Shown: one piece after another, positions 5,179 through 5,256 of the stretch | Numbering within the stretch: position 1 is the first letter of the stretch | How the letters are laid out: each line of letters starts with the position of its first letter | DNA from: Lachnospiraceae bacterium | GTDB lineage: Bacteria; Bacillota; Clostridia; Lachnospirales; Lachnospiraceae | Direction of reading: 5' to 3' | Length of the DNA: 5,256 nt | Assembly: GCA_021202575.1 (NCBI GenBank) | Contig: JAJQCU010000308.1 | Span: 1-5,256 of the forward strand | Made by a program: the position numbers and the translations under genes | The notes under the pieces: model-generated | Database searches by the model: none | Told to the model about the DNA's origin: nothing | The model's input: the letters and a program-made list of their open reading frames with translations, nothing else

Positions 5179-5210
5179 AAAATGTAAACGCCGGACAGGC
5201 GACATTTTTT
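5179..5210 (+). terminator. Terminator insulating the downstream promoter
   Basis: AAAATGT (5179-5185) pairs with ACATTTT (5202-5208), and CGCC (5189-5192) pairs with GGCG (5198-5201) around GGACA, with a 3-base bulge AAA. A six-T run (5205-5210) forms the tail. It ends two bases before the -35 box of the next promoter. Confidence 0.6.
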
Positions 5211-5211
5211 C

Positions 5212-5240
5212 TTGACAGCCCTTTCGGTGAAGCCTATTAT
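5212..5240 (+). promoter_or_regulatory. Near-consensus sigma-A promoter reading out of the window
   Basis: A perfect -35 TTGACA (5212-5217), a 17-base spacer, and a -10 TATTAT (5235-5240, five of six). Transcription should start near 5247 and read rightward into a gene beyond the window. It is the best promoter visible here and suggests a strongly expressed or tightly repressed neighbour. Confidence 0.85.
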
Positions 5241-5243
5241 GAT

Positions 5244-5255
5244 ACCGGAGCCGGT
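5244..5255. promoter_or_regulatory. Palindrome at the expected transcription start (candidate operator)
   Basis: ACCGG (5244-5248) and CCGGT (5251-5255) form a perfect inverted repeat with a 2-base centre, directly downstream of the -10 box. A repressor bound here would block initiation. It could equally be the first bases of a structured leader; the window ends too soon to tell. Confidence 0.35.
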
Positions 5256-5256
5256 G

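Larger units (their letters stand above)
4787..5256. other. Gene-free, structure-rich region after fba
   Basis: No convincing protein gene is seen in 470 bases on either strand. It holds two small inverted repeats (4810-4823 and 4830-4852), a strong terminator, a long imperfect hairpin, two terminator-like hairpins around a perfect Shine-Dalgarno-like AAGGAGG, an AT-rich patch with overlapping inverted repeats, a further terminator and an outward promoter. Base composition shifts from GC-rich to AT-rich near 5074. The individual elements are listed separately. Confidence 0.8.

Noticed and set aside
1..5256. CRISPR array, insertion sequence or phage attachment site
   Set aside because: No regularly spaced direct repeats, transposase or integrase fragments or tRNA edge were found on reading either strand.

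Overview
The window is a stretch of Firmicutes chromosome, most likely from a moderately GC-rich clostridium of the Lachnospiraceae type. The assignment rests on three things: a Gram-positive HPr kinase with a serine-regulated HPr-family partner, a WhiA gene next to that partner, and strong AGGAGG-type ribosome sites. The protein sequences also resemble Lachnospiraceae homologues from memory; no database search was possible. All recognisable genes are on the + strand.

Layout. Positions 1-578 hold the C-terminal kinase domain of HPr kinase/phosphorylase (hprK, cut by the window edge). After a 130-base gap with competing inverted repeats comes a ROK-family glucokinase (709-1647). UDP-N-acetylenolpyruvoylglucosamine reductase (murB, 1729-2643) follows and overlaps whiA (2636-3556) by 8 bases. 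A hairpin lies across the whiA stop, and a candidate promoter precedes a small HPr-family gene (3632-3892) that lacks the phosphocarrier histidine but keeps Ser46, so it is Crh-like. Class II fructose-bisphosphate aldolase (fba, 3923-4786) closes the gene set. The last 470 bases (4787-5256) hold no convincing gene. They contain a strong terminator, a long hairpin, two more terminator-like hairpins, an AT-rich patch with overlapping inverted repeats, another terminator, and a near-consensus promoter with a palindrome at its expected start site, reading out of the window.

How the genes fit together. HPr kinase phosphorylates Ser46 of HPr and Crh, and fructose-1,6-bisphosphate stimulates it in the well-studied Firmicutes. 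This window carries the kinase, a substrate-like protein usable only at Ser46, the enzyme that consumes fructose-1,6-bisphosphate, and a glucokinase that feeds glycolysis above it. MurB and WhiA link the cluster to cell-wall precursor synthesis and to growth or division, as in related Firmicutes clusters.

The most notable points are the remodelled HPr-like protein (Asp15, Glu17 and Ser18 where HPr has His, Arg and Pro), the absence of rapZ and yvcK between murB and whiA, and the dense series of structured elements after fba. Nothing here is clearly an unknown multi-gene system; the novelty is in variants and regulation.
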